A program made the translations under genes and the position numbers. From Streptomyces flavofungini (GTDB taxonomy: Bacteria > Actinomycetota > Actinomycetes > Streptomycetales > Streptomycetaceae): a stretch of 64,000 bases of DNA. Below are positions 34,083 to 41,667 of this stretch, in pieces (position 1 is the stretch's first letter; each line of letters begins with the position of its first letter). The stretch spans positions 620,001-684,000 of the forward strand of contig NZ_BMVR01000004.1 in NCBI RefSeq assembly GCF_014650815.1, given 5' to 3'. The notes beneath the pieces were generated by a model. That model did not search any database, was not told the DNA's origin, and saw only the letters and a program-made list of their open reading frames with translations.

Positions 34083-35612
34083 TCAGGCCCGGCCCAGGAG
34101 CGTCTCGGCGACCGCGATGCCGGACACCCGGGTCGCGCCGTGCGTGATCATGTGTACGGCGCCGACTGTGGCGCCCGTCGGCACGCCCATCTCCACGACC
34201 AGTGCGTCGGGGCGGGCGCGCAGCAGGCGGGCCAGGGTGTCGGACATCCACCGGTGGCGGGCCGCGTCGCGCACGACGACCACCAGGGCGCGCCCGGCCG
34301 CGGGGGCCAGGGCCGCGCGGTCCAGGACCTCGTCCGTACCGTCGTGGCCGTCGAGTTCGGTCTGGGTGAGGCGCACGGACGTGGTGTCGGGGCGCAGGTC
34401 GCGCAGCGGGTCGGCGACGCCCCAGGGGGTGCCGCCGTCGACGGCCGGGTTCATCACCGGGGACAGCTCCACGACATGCGGCGCCGAAGGAAGCGGAAGA
34501 GGGAATTCTGATCCGTCGGTGCGGCGGTGCACCCGCACCGCGCGGCGGGCCGCGACCAGGCCGATGTCCGAGCTGTCGCCCGCCCGCGTCACCGACCGTG
34601 ACCGCTCGCCCGACCAGGCGGCGAACTCCCGCACCCGCCCGCTCGCCACCAGGAGCCGCTCCTCGGGCAGACGCCCGTCGAGCACGGCCTTGACCAGCGC
34701 ACCGGCGAGCAGCTCGACGGTGGACTGCTCGGCGCTGTCGCCGCCCACGCACACCGCGTCCACACCGCCCGCGAGGGCCCGGACCGTCGCCCCGTCGATG
34801 CCGTACCGGTCGGTGACCGCGCCCATCTCGATGCCGTCCGTGACCACCATCCCGTCGAAGCCGAGCTCGCCGCGGAGCAGATCGTTCAGGATGCGGGTGC
34901 TGAGCGTCGCGGGCAGGCCGGGGTCGTAGGCGGGCACCACCAGGTGGGCCGTCATGATGGCCCGCACGCCCGCCTCCGTCGCGGCGATGAACGGCGGCAG
35001 GGCCGTGCGGGCGATCTCCGCAGCCGTGCCCCGGACCTGCGGCAGGCCGAAGTGCGGGTCCACGGAGGTGTCGCCGTGGCCGGGGAAGTGCTTGGCGCAC
35101 GCGGCGACCCCGGCCGCCTGCAGGCCGCGGATCCAGGCGGCGGTGTGGCGGGACACGACGTCGGTGCGGGCGCCGAAGGAGCGGACGCCGATGACGGGGT
35201 TGAGGGGGTTGGAGTTCACGTCCGCGCTCGGCGCATAGTTCAACGAGACACCGGCCGCGTGAAGTTCCCGGCCGATGTCGTGGGCGACGCCCTCCGTGAG
35301 GTCGACGTCGTCGACGGCGCCGAGCGCGAGGTTGCCGGGACGGGAGGCGCCCGTCCACGCCTCCATGCGCGTCACGTCGCCCGCCTCCTCGTCGATGGCG
35401 ACGATCAGGTCCGGGTTCTCGGCGCGCAACGACGTGGTGAGCGCGGCGACCTGCTCGGGCTCGACGATGTTGCGGCCGAAGAGCACCACGGCGCCGAGCC
35501 CGTCGGCGATGCGGCGGCGCAGCCAGTCGGGAGCCTCGGTGGTGCCCACGAAGCCCGGCTGAAGGACGGAGTTGGCGAGCTGCTCCAGCTTCGGGTGACT
35601 GCTCGAAACCAT
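34083..35612 (-). CDS. Glycoside hydrolase family 3 beta-N-acetylhexosaminidase
   Basis: A 509-residue GH3 enzyme that releases N-acetylglucosamine from chitin or peptidoglycan fragments. Substrate-binding and catalytic motif KHFPGHGDTSVDPHFGLP is near residue 180, and the nucleophile Asp lies in VVTDGIEMGAV (~265). Unlike short NagZ enzymes it has a C-terminal domain (~330-509). No signal peptide is visible, so it is probably intracellular. The ATG at 35612 has GGAGGT at good distance; the longer frame to 35717 would run into the operator. A DasR-like site (35724-35739) precedes it, matching GlcNAc control. Confidence 0.92.
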   Translation of the reverse strand: MVSSSHPKLEQLANSVLQPGFVGTTEAPDWLRRRIADGLGAVVLFGRNIVEPEQVAALTTSLRAENPDLIVAIDEEAGDVTRMEAWTGASRPGNLALGAVDDVDLTEGVAHDIGRELHAAGVSLNYAPSADVNSNPLNPVIGVRSFGARTDVVSRHTAAWIRGLQAAGVAACAKHFPGHGDTSVDPHFGLPQVRGTAAEIARTALPPFIAATEAGVRAIMTAHLVVPAYDPGLPATLSTRILNDLLRGELGFDGMVVTDGIEMGAVTDRYGIDGATVRALAGGVDAVCVGGDSAEQSTVELLAGALVKAVLDGRLPEERLLVASGRVREFAAWSGERSRSVTRAGDSSDIGLVAARRAVRVHRRTDGSEFPLPLPSAPHVVELSPVMNPAVDGGTPWGVADPLRDLRPDTTSVRLTQTELDGHDGTDEVLDRAALAPAAGRALVVVVRDAARHRWMSDTLARLLRARPDALVVEMGVPTGATVGAVHMITHGATRVSGIAVAETLLGRA

Positions 35613-35723
35613 GCCGGGACCTCCGGTGGGCTGACGGCTGACCGGGTGGGCGGCCGGCCGGTGGACGAGAGCGCGCCGGGGCGATGGTCGGTCGCCGGGC
35701 GGCTTGGTACAGGCCAATCGGAT

Positions 35724-35739
35724 GTTGGCTTAGACCAAT
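35724..35739 (-). promoter_or_regulatory. DasR-type operator (dre) candidate before the hexosaminidase gene
   Basis: On the minus strand the core reads TGGTCTAAGCCA, 10 of 12 matches to the DasR dre core TGGTCTAGACCA, about 112 bp before the hexosaminidase start. DasR is the GntR-family GlcNAc regulator of Streptomyces and controls chitin-degradation genes, so site and gene agree. The remaining gap 35740-36001 holds the divergent promoter of the MDR dehydrogenase. Confidence 0.6.
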
Positions 35740-36001
35740 TGGAGCTGTCAAGGAGCGCGAACCCGTAGGAAACGGAAGGTGAATCGGCAGATGGAAGAGG
35801 TGTTTTGGGGTACGGGGCCGGGCGGGCCGGGTGGGGTTCGGGTGTGGACCATTCCGGCCAGGCCACCCCGTCGCTCATTTGAGGCCACCTTGTAGGACGC
35901 CGGTCCGCGCGGTGGAATTCCCGGGAGCGGGGCGGCACCGAACTGCCGTTCCCGCGACGGCGGCACGGCCCGGCCAGGGCCACGGGCGAAGGAGGTACAC
36001 C

Positions 36002-37024
36002 GTGCGGCGGTACGAACTCGTCGGCAGGCGGGACATCAGGCTGGTCACCGACGCCCCGGTGCCCGAACCCGGCCCCGGCCAGGTCCTGGTGCGGGTGCGG
36101 TCGTGCAGCGTCTGCAACCGCAGCGACCTCGCGTACTACCACTACTACGGCCTCAGGGAGCACTGCGCGACCGGCTGCTACGGCCACGAGATCGCCGGAG
36201 TCGTCGAGGCGACCGGCCCCGGCGTCACACGCGTCGCGGCCGGGCAGCGCGTCTTCGTGCGCACGCCGCTGACGAGCGGGTACGCCGAGTACGCCCTCGC
36301 GCGCGAGATAGCCGTCGGCGCGCTCCCCGACGCCATCCCCTTCGAACAGGGCTCCATCCTCCAGCTCCTGCCGCTCGCCGTGCACGCCACCCGTGGCATC
36401 CGACTCGGCGACCGCGTCGCCATCATCGGCCAGGGACCCGTCGGCCAGATGGCGCTGCGCATGGCGGTCCGGCGCGGTGCGGCCCACGTAGCCGTCGCCG
36501 ACCTCGACGACTGGCGCCTCGAACGATCGCGGCACGCCGGAGCCGACGCGGTGCATCGGGTCGACGGCAGCCCGGTCCAGCTGGCCGCCATCGGTGCGGG
36601 CTTCGCCGCGCAGGGGGAGGAGTTCGACGTCGCCGTCGACGCCGTCGGCACGCCCACCACCCTCCATGCCTGCGTCGGACTCGTGCGCCAGAACGGCCTG
36701 GTCGTCATGCTCGGCACGCACCACGTGGACACGCACGTCACCGTCGACCTCGTCACCTGGGAACGCAAGGGCCTGCGCGTGCACAGCTCCGCCGAACCCG
36801 TCGACACCGCGCGCGCCGACGCCCTCGCCCTCGCCGAGCGCCTCCTGCGCCACGGCCACGAGTCGCTGCGCCTGTCCGACCTGCACACCCATACGTACGC
36901 CCTCGACGAACTCCCCAAGGCCATGGAGCAGTTGTCCGCCAGCAAGTCCCTCTACCCGGACGCGGAACGCGCCCCCTACGACGGGCCGCCGTCCGAGACG
37001 CTGAAGGTGGCGATCGTGCCGTGA
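36002..37024 (+). CDS. Zinc-dependent (MDR) alcohol/polyol dehydrogenase
   Basis: A 340-residue medium-chain dehydrogenase. Catalytic zinc block VRSCSVCNRSDL (Cys) and CYGHEIAGVVEATG (GHE), nucleotide-binding GQGPVGQMALRMAV (~residue 145) followed by an acidic VADLDDWRLE that favours NAD. The GTG at 36002 follows GGAGGT; the open frame further upstream lacks coding character. The structural-zinc Cys cluster is not obvious. It precedes a Gfo/Idh/MocA gene by 22 bp, a pairing common in cyclitol and aminosugar pathways. Confidence 0.9.
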   Translation: MRRYELVGRRDIRLVTDAPVPEPGPGQVLVRVRSCSVCNRSDLAYYHYYGLREHCATGCYGHEIAGVVEATGPGVTRVAAGQRVFVRTPLTSGYAEYALAREIAVGALPDAIPFEQGSILQLLPLAVHATRGIRLGDRVAIIGQGPVGQMALRMAVRRGAAHVAVADLDDWRLERSRHAGADAVHRVDGSPVQLAAIGAGFAAQGEEFDVAVDAVGTPTTLHACVGLVRQNGLVVMLGTHHVDTHVTVDLVTWERKGLRVHSSAEPVDTARADALALAERLLRHGHESLRLSDLHTHTYALDELPKAMEQLSASKSLYPDAERAPYDGPPSETLKVAIVP

Positions 37025-37046
37025 ACCGCGCGCGGGGGCGGGCCAG

Positions 37047-38186
37047 GTGAGGTGGGGGATCGCCGGGTACGGCGACGTCGTGGAGCGGCGGGTGCTGCCC
37101 GCGCTCCGGGCCCTCGGGGAGGAGCCGGTGCGCCTCTGGGGTCGCGACGGGCAGCGGGCCGCGCGCGTCGCCGCCCGCCACGGGGTGCCGTTCGGCGGCG
37201 CCGACGTGGAGATGTTGATTCGGGGCATTGACGCTGTGTACGTCGCCACTCCAGTTGTCCACCATGTACCGCTGGCCGGGCGGGTGTTGAGGGCCGGTCT
37301 TCCGGTACTGGTTGAGAAGCCGTTGGCCGGAGGGTTGTGGGCGGGGGCCGGTGTCGGTGGCGGTGCGCGCTCAGGGGCCGGTGTCGAGGGCGGCCGGCAT
37401 CCGGAGTTCGGTGTCGGCGGCGGCTCATACGCGAGCTTCGTTGCCGACGACGGGCCGTGCGCGGGTGTCGCGTACTACCGCAGGCTCGCCCCTGCCGTGC
37501 TCCGCCTCCGCGAGGAACTGCGCGGGTGGACGCCGGAGCGGGCCGAGGTGCGGTTCCGGTGTGCGTTCGACCCCGGGCCCGGTCATCCGATGCGGTGGCG
37601 GACGGACCCCGCCCTGTCCGGCGGAGGGGTGCTCGCCGACGCGGGGAGCCACCGGCTCGATCTGCTGCACCTGCTGTTCGGGCGGCCCGAGGAGGTGCGG
37701 GCCCGGCTCGACCGACGGTTCCCGGAGGGTGCCGAGCGGCTGGCCGAGGTGGAGCTGCGGTGGGCTTCGGGGACGCGGGCGCGGGTGTGCGCGGAGTGGA
37801 GCGGGGAGCCGCCAGTGGACCGCTTCGAGGTGAGCGGGGGCGGGCGGACACTCACCCTCGACCCGCTGGACTCGGGCCGGCTGCGCCACCACGGCACCGC
37901 AAGGGAACGGCAGTTGACCTTGCCGCCCGCCGCGAACCCCCATCAGCCGCTCATCGCCGACTTCGTCGCCGCGGTCGCGGCCGGGCGGCCACCGGTGTGC
38001 CCGCTGGCGCAGGCGCACCTGGTCGACGAGGTCCTCGTGGCCGCGGCACGCTCCGACGCGACGGGAGGCGGCCCCGTCCGGCTGTCGCTCCCCGCCGACG
38101 CCGTGCTCGCGGGACGTGCCGGGGCTCAGGCGCCGTCGTCCGCCGACCAGGCCCGCAGCCACCGTGGGTCCGGCGTGTCCGACTGA
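37047..38186 (+). CDS. Gfo/Idh/MocA family oxidoreductase
   Basis: A 379-residue NAD(P)-dependent oxidoreductase starting MRWGIAGYGDVVERRVLPAL. The catalytic Lys motif VEKPLAGG is near residue 90, and GVLADAGSHRLDLLHLLFG (Asp/His) near 195. Between them lies a Gly/Ala/Val-rich stretch with GVGGG/GAGVEGG repeats (residues ~95-130), another tolerated insert. Its last 61 bp overlap the 3' end of the convergent dioxygenase gene, an unusually long tail-to-tail overlap. It probably reduces a keto-sugar or keto-cyclitol together with the MDR enzyme upstream. Confidence 0.88.
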   Translation: MRWGIAGYGDVVERRVLPALRALGEEPVRLWGRDGQRAARVAARHGVPFGGADVEMLIRGIDAVYVATPVVHHVPLAGRVLRAGLPVLVEKPLAGGLWAGAGVGGGARSGAGVEGGRHPEFGVGGGSYASFVADDGPCAGVAYYRRLAPAVLRLREELRGWTPERAEVRFRCAFDPGPGHPMRWRTDPALSGGGVLADAGSHRLDLLHLLFGRPEEVRARLDRRFPEGAERLAEVELRWASGTRARVCAEWSGEPPVDRFEVSGGGRTLTLDPLDSGRLRHHGTARERQLTLPPAANPHQPLIADFVAAVAAGRPPVCPLAQAHLVDEVLVAAARSDATGGGPVRLSLPADAVLAGRAGAQAPSSADQARSHRGSGVSD

Positions 38187-38983
38187 CGGATGAAACGCGT
38201 GTCGATGGACAGCCGCATCGCGTCCGTCGTCGCGTCGAGCGAGGCGTGGATGATGTGCGGCACATGCACCATGACGTCGCCCGCCGCGAAGTCCGTCCAC
38301 AGCCAGCGGCGGCCCAGGCTGCGCGCGGTGAACTCCAGGTCGTGGCAGATCTGGCGGCGGTCGTCCGGGCGGTCCGTGGTGTCCCGCAGCGGCTCGTACG
38401 CCTCGGTCGGCAGCGTGTGCGAGCCCTCCAGGTAGACCAGCGCGCCCGACTGCGGCGGGCAGTCGCCGACCGGGATCCACGTCGTGACGACCCGGGGCGA
38501 GCCCTCGTCCATGTAGTCGAAGTCGACATGGGCGCGTGACGCCCGCCGTACGCCGCGGTGGAAGTGGCGCAGGATGCGGCGCGGCAGCATCCGGGCGTCG
38601 CCGTCGAGCAGGTCGGCCGCCAGCTTGCTGAGCCGGGGGTCGTCGAGGAAGCGGTCGAAGGTCTCCGAGCGGACGAACGCGTGGGCGGGATGCCCCGCCA
38701 CACCGTGATCGGGGAGCCCGTCCGGCACCCGGCCGGAGAACACGCCCTCGCGCGCGCTGGTGCCGGGCGCGAGATAGCCGGGCGGCAACTGGGAGAAGTA
38801 CCTGGCGCGCAGCCGCAGCACCTGCTCCCGGTCGAGGAAGTCCGGCAGATACAGATAGCCGTCCGCGTACAGCCGCTCGCGCAGGGCGGCCGGGTCCGGC
38901 ATCCGGTCGGGGTCGGTGGCGCGCAGCGGGCCGAACAACTCGGGGGAGAAGGGTATGGGCACGCCGTTCGACGAGAGATTCAC
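38126..38983 (-). CDS. Phytanoyl-CoA dioxygenase (PhyH) family protein
   Basis: A 285-residue Fe(II)/2-oxoglutarate-dependent oxygenase. The facial triad is visible as HVDFD (residue ~150, HxD) and the distal His in MVHVPHIIHASLDATTDAMRLSID, where the Arg for 2-oxoglutarate also lies. N-terminal ALRERLYADGYLYLPDFLD is the standard PhyH opening. The family includes small-molecule hydroxylases and epimerases of natural-product pathways. It is downstream of the LuxE/LuxC/DegT operon on the same strand but has its own 276-bp upstream region filled by TGTCAA repeats. Confidence 0.88.
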   Translation of the reverse strand: MNLSSNGVPIPFSPELFGPLRATDPDRMPDPAALRERLYADGYLYLPDFLDREQVLRLRARYFSQLPPGYLAPGTSAREGVFSGRVPDGLPDHGVAGHPAHAFVRSETFDRFLDDPRLSKLAADLLDGDARMLPRRILRHFHRGVRRASRAHVDFDYMDEGSPRVVTTWIPVGDCPPQSGALVYLEGSHTLPTEAYEPLRDTTDRPDDRRQICHDLEFTARSLGRRWLWTDFAAGDVMVHVPHIIHASLDATTDAMRLSIDTRFIRQSDTPDPRWLRAWSADDGA

Positions 38984-39068
38984 GAGGAGTCCTTACGTCA
39001 GCGGATCGTCGTCAGGTCGCCAGTGCGTAGGTCGGTGGAGCGTCACGAGGGAGGCGAGGCGACTGCGT

Positions 39069-39247
39069 CGTCAACAGATGACTGAGCTGTCAACAGTGGT
39101 TGGGGCTGTCAAGAGGTGGACGAACTGTCAATGTGTGGCCGCGATGTCAATAGTTGATTGATGTCAAGGGGAGGACGGAGGGGAATCAATGGGGGAGTCA
39201 AGAGGTGGATCAAGGCCGGGATCAAGCCGGGATCAAGCGGGGGTCAA
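39069..39247 (-). repeat. Array of TTGACA (TGTCAA) boxes with 19-bp period upstream of the dioxygenase gene
   Basis: On the plus strand (C/T)GTCAA occurs at 39069, 39088, 39107, 39126 and 39145, exactly 19 bp apart, then 39162, and continues in decayed form as NNTCAA at 39184, 39196, 39208, 39220, 39231 and 39242 (about 12-bp steps). On the transcribed strand each complete box is TTGACA. The array occupies almost the whole 276-bp gap between the LuxE-like and PhyH genes. It could be a multi-site regulator platform or a repeat expansion of a promoter element. Confidence 0.85.
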
Positions 39248-39259
39248 GGCGGGCGTCGG

Positions 39260-40408
39260 TCAATAGACGCCCTCGACCGCGTCGCCGGGGGCTGCCAGGC
39301 CGTCATGGAAGGCCTGCACCGCCGCCACGCCCTCCCAGGGGAACCACGGATGCGGCCCGGTCCTGATCGCGCTGTCCCGTTCGAGGAGGTTCGGCAGGAA
39401 CAGGTCCTCCAGGAGTGTGGTGACGCGCACGCGTCCGCGCTCGCCCACGGGCACCTCGCGCCAGGGGTCGGCGGGATCGACGACCTGGAGGACCGCGAAG
39501 GGCGGCGGCAGATGGTACGAGTGCCCGGTGCCGCCGGGCAGCACGGGCGCACCCGGCACCGCGTCGGCCTGCAGGGCGTGGCCCGCAAGGGTGTTGCCGT
39601 ACGTGTCGATCCACTGGACGCCGTCCAGGTGCTCCTGGCGCAGGAACGCGGCCTCGGCGGCGCTGCACGTCGTGCCGCCGGTGCACACCGCGCGGATGCC
39701 GTAGGTGTGCAGGGGGCGCGGCAGCCGCATGGCGAGTTCGAGGAGCAGCCGGGAGGTGGTGAACAGGAGCATGGGCCGCTCGGCGGTCAGCAGGGTCAGG
39801 GTCTGCTCCACCAGGTGCGAGGTGTAGGAGTCCGCCTCGCCGCCCGCGCGCAGCGACGCCTTGACCCAGCGCGGGTCGAAGTCGATGGAGTGGACGGCGC
39901 CGCGCCAGCTGTCCGCCAGCCCCTCCACGAAGTGCCCGTACGCGTGCGGGCCGCTCGGCGTCATCGCGAGGATGTCGCCGCCCGCGATGCCGCGCGCCTC
40001 CAGGACGGTCCGGTAGATCTCCACGTCGTACGCGAGGCGCGTGACGTTCACGATCCGGCAGGGCGCGCCGGTGGTGCCGCCCGTCTCGAACACCCGGAAC
40101 GGCCGGTCGCGATACCCGCGCGGACGCAGGTCGAGGGCGCTCGCGGCGCGCAGCTCGCCCTTGTCGAAGAGTCCGAACAGCTCAAGGGCGGCGTAGCCGT
40201 CGACGTCCTTGAGCGGGTCGAAGCCGAGCCTGTCCCGCCGCCCGACCCAGAACGGGGAGCCCGTGTCGGGGTGGAAGTGCCAGCGCATCATGCGCCGCGT
40301 CCACGCGTCGAGGTCCACGGCCAGCTCTGGTACGCGCTCGCGCAACGTGTCGTGCAGCGTGTCGAAGGTGACCTGCGGGGCGTGTTCTTGGCGGGCCGCG
40401 GTCGTCAT
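39260..40408 (-). CDS. LuxE/PaaK-family acyl-protein synthetase (carboxylate-activating ligase)
   Basis: A 382-residue ANL-superfamily ligase of the LuxE type, which adenylates a carboxylic acid and hands it to a reductase. Blocks: RPFRVFETGGTTGAPCRI (phosphate-binding loop), MTPSGPHAYGHFVEG, LFTTSRLLLELAM, AVCTGGTTCSAAEAAF, QWIDTYGNTLAG and VGERGRVRVTTL. LuxE proteins are ~370 residues, so it is full length. The ATG overlaps the LuxC-like stop (ATGA). With LuxC it should reduce an acid to an aldehyde; luxA and luxB are absent here, so light emission is not implied. Confidence 0.85.
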   Translation of the reverse strand: MTTAARQEHAPQVTFDTLHDTLRERVPELAVDLDAWTRRMMRWHFHPDTGSPFWVGRRDRLGFDPLKDVDGYAALELFGLFDKGELRAASALDLRPRGYRDRPFRVFETGGTTGAPCRIVNVTRLAYDVEIYRTVLEARGIAGGDILAMTPSGPHAYGHFVEGLADSWRGAVHSIDFDPRWVKASLRAGGEADSYTSHLVEQTLTLLTAERPMLLFTTSRLLLELAMRLPRPLHTYGIRAVCTGGTTCSAAEAAFLRQEHLDGVQWIDTYGNTLAGHALQADAVPGAPVLPGGTGHSYHLPPPFAVLQVVDPADPWREVPVGERGRVRVTTLLEDLFLPNLLERDSAIRTGPHPWFPWEGVAAVQAFHDGLAAPGDAVEGVY

Positions 40409-41667
40409 GGAACTCCTCCTGGTGTCGCCGGCGGTCGGTACACGAACAGGGCTTCGTCGGCGAGGGTCCGCGCGGCCTCGGCGGTGGTACCGAGCACGGC
40501 GGTGAAGGGGAAGGGGACCTCGTGGCCGATGAGCGGGTGGGACGGTGCGCTCAGGTCGCTCAGGTCGCTCAGGTCGCCTTGGAGCAGGGCCAGTTGAGGG
40601 CGAACGTAGACGTCGCCACCCGCACCCGTACCGGGGCCCGTGCTCGTGATCACCGTTGGTTCGCGGGTGAGCAGGCGGTCGCCGGGGCGCAGGGCGTCAC
40701 GTACGGAGGCGGCGGCGCGGTCGGCCTCGCCGGGCTCGCGGAAGGCGGTCAGCGGCCAGTGGGGGTCGGCCGGGTCGGGAGCCGGGCCCGGGTGGAGGGC
40801 GTCGAGTGCGGTCGAGAGGGCCTTGGCCAGGGGTTCTGGGTCGTGGTCCACGCAGACGATCGTGCGTACGTTGCTGCAGAACCGGCCCGAGTCCGCCGCG
40901 ACCAGCGGCAGCAGCCAGGCCACCGTGTCGTCGATGGACTCGGAGGCCGCGCCGGGCGGCACGAGCGCGCAGCCCCGGCCGGGCCCGTGCAGCGTGAGCG
41001 CGGGAGAGTCCCGCACCGATGCGGCGAGGCCCGCGCCGCCGTACACGACGTGCCGGTCGGTGAGTTTCAGGAGGCCGTGCAGGGTGTGCTGCTCGGTGGG
41101 GTACAGGCCGAGGCGGTGCGGTGGCCAGCCGACGGCGAGGAGCGCCGCGAGCAGGCGGGCCGCGGACAGCGGTTCGCGGCGGCTCGGGCGCACCCAGACG
41201 CCCGCGGACCGCTCGGCCTGCTCCAGGACGGAGTCCAGGCAGGTGAAGGTGTTTCCGGGCAGCGACACCAGGGCGAGCGCATCGTCCGGCGCGACGGCTT
41301 CGCGGCGCGCCGCCCCCTCGTACAGCATCGCCCCCCAACGCTCGACCAGCGGTCCCGGCAGTCCCGCGCTCTCCCACAGCGCCGCCCGGAACGCGGCCGC
41401 GCTCTGCGGTCCGATGCCCCCGACGGTGACCGTGCCGTGCCGGAACAACTCCAGGGCGGACAGGACGAGTTCGCGGCGGTCGGCCAGTGGGGGCAGGCCG
41501 GCGCGGGCCGTGTCCCACCAGCGGCGGTCGGAGTGGGCGACGATGTGCGGCACGAGGGCGAGGCGCGTGCGTGTCGCGCCGGGCAGCGGGGCCGTGTCGA
41601 GGGACGGCTGCCAGTCGCCTCTGCGGTACGCGGAGACAACCGGAGCCTCGTCGTCCGGCCCCCTCAC
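40405..41667 (-). CDS. LuxC-like acyl-CoA/acyl reductase
   Basis: A 420-residue LuxC-family reductase of the aldehyde-dehydrogenase fold. Blocks: ALALVSLPGNTFTCLDSVLEQ, YGGAGLAASVRDSP (dinucleotide site), and the catalytic-Cys region AADSGRFCSNVRTIVCVDHD. The GTG at 41667 overlaps the upstream stop (GTGA); the frame is open far beyond it (to 42006), but that part is Gly/Arg shadow of the neighbour. Near the C-terminus a 9-bp repeat encodes DLSDLSDLS. It takes the acyl group from the LuxE partner and releases an aldehyde. Confidence 0.85.
   Translation of the reverse strand: MRGPDDEAPVVSAYRRGDWQPSLDTAPLPGATRTRLALVPHIVAHSDRRWWDTARAGLPPLADRRELVLSALELFRHGTVTVGGIGPQSAAAFRAALWESAGLPGPLVERWGAMLYEGAARREAVAPDDALALVSLPGNTFTCLDSVLEQAERSAGVWVRPSRREPLSAARLLAALLAVGWPPHRLGLYPTEQHTLHGLLKLTDRHVVYGGAGLAASVRDSPALTLHGPGRGCALVPPGAASESIDDTVAWLLPLVAADSGRFCSNVRTIVCVDHDPEPLAKALSTALDALHPGPAPDPADPHWPLTAFREPGEADRAAASVRDALRPGDRLLTREPTVITSTGPGTGAGGDVYVRPQLALLQGDLSDLSDLSAPSHPLIGHEVPFPFTAVLGTTAEAARTLADEALFVYRPPATPGGVP

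Noticed and set aside
39069..39263. Possible CRISPR or plasmid iteron origin
   Set aside because: Boxes are only 6 bp and no replication gene is near; period and position fit regulatory or minisatellite DNA better.
39260..41667. Bioluminescence operon
   Set aside because: LuxC- and LuxE-like genes are present, but no luxA/luxB luciferase genes; such pairs also serve other acid reductions.
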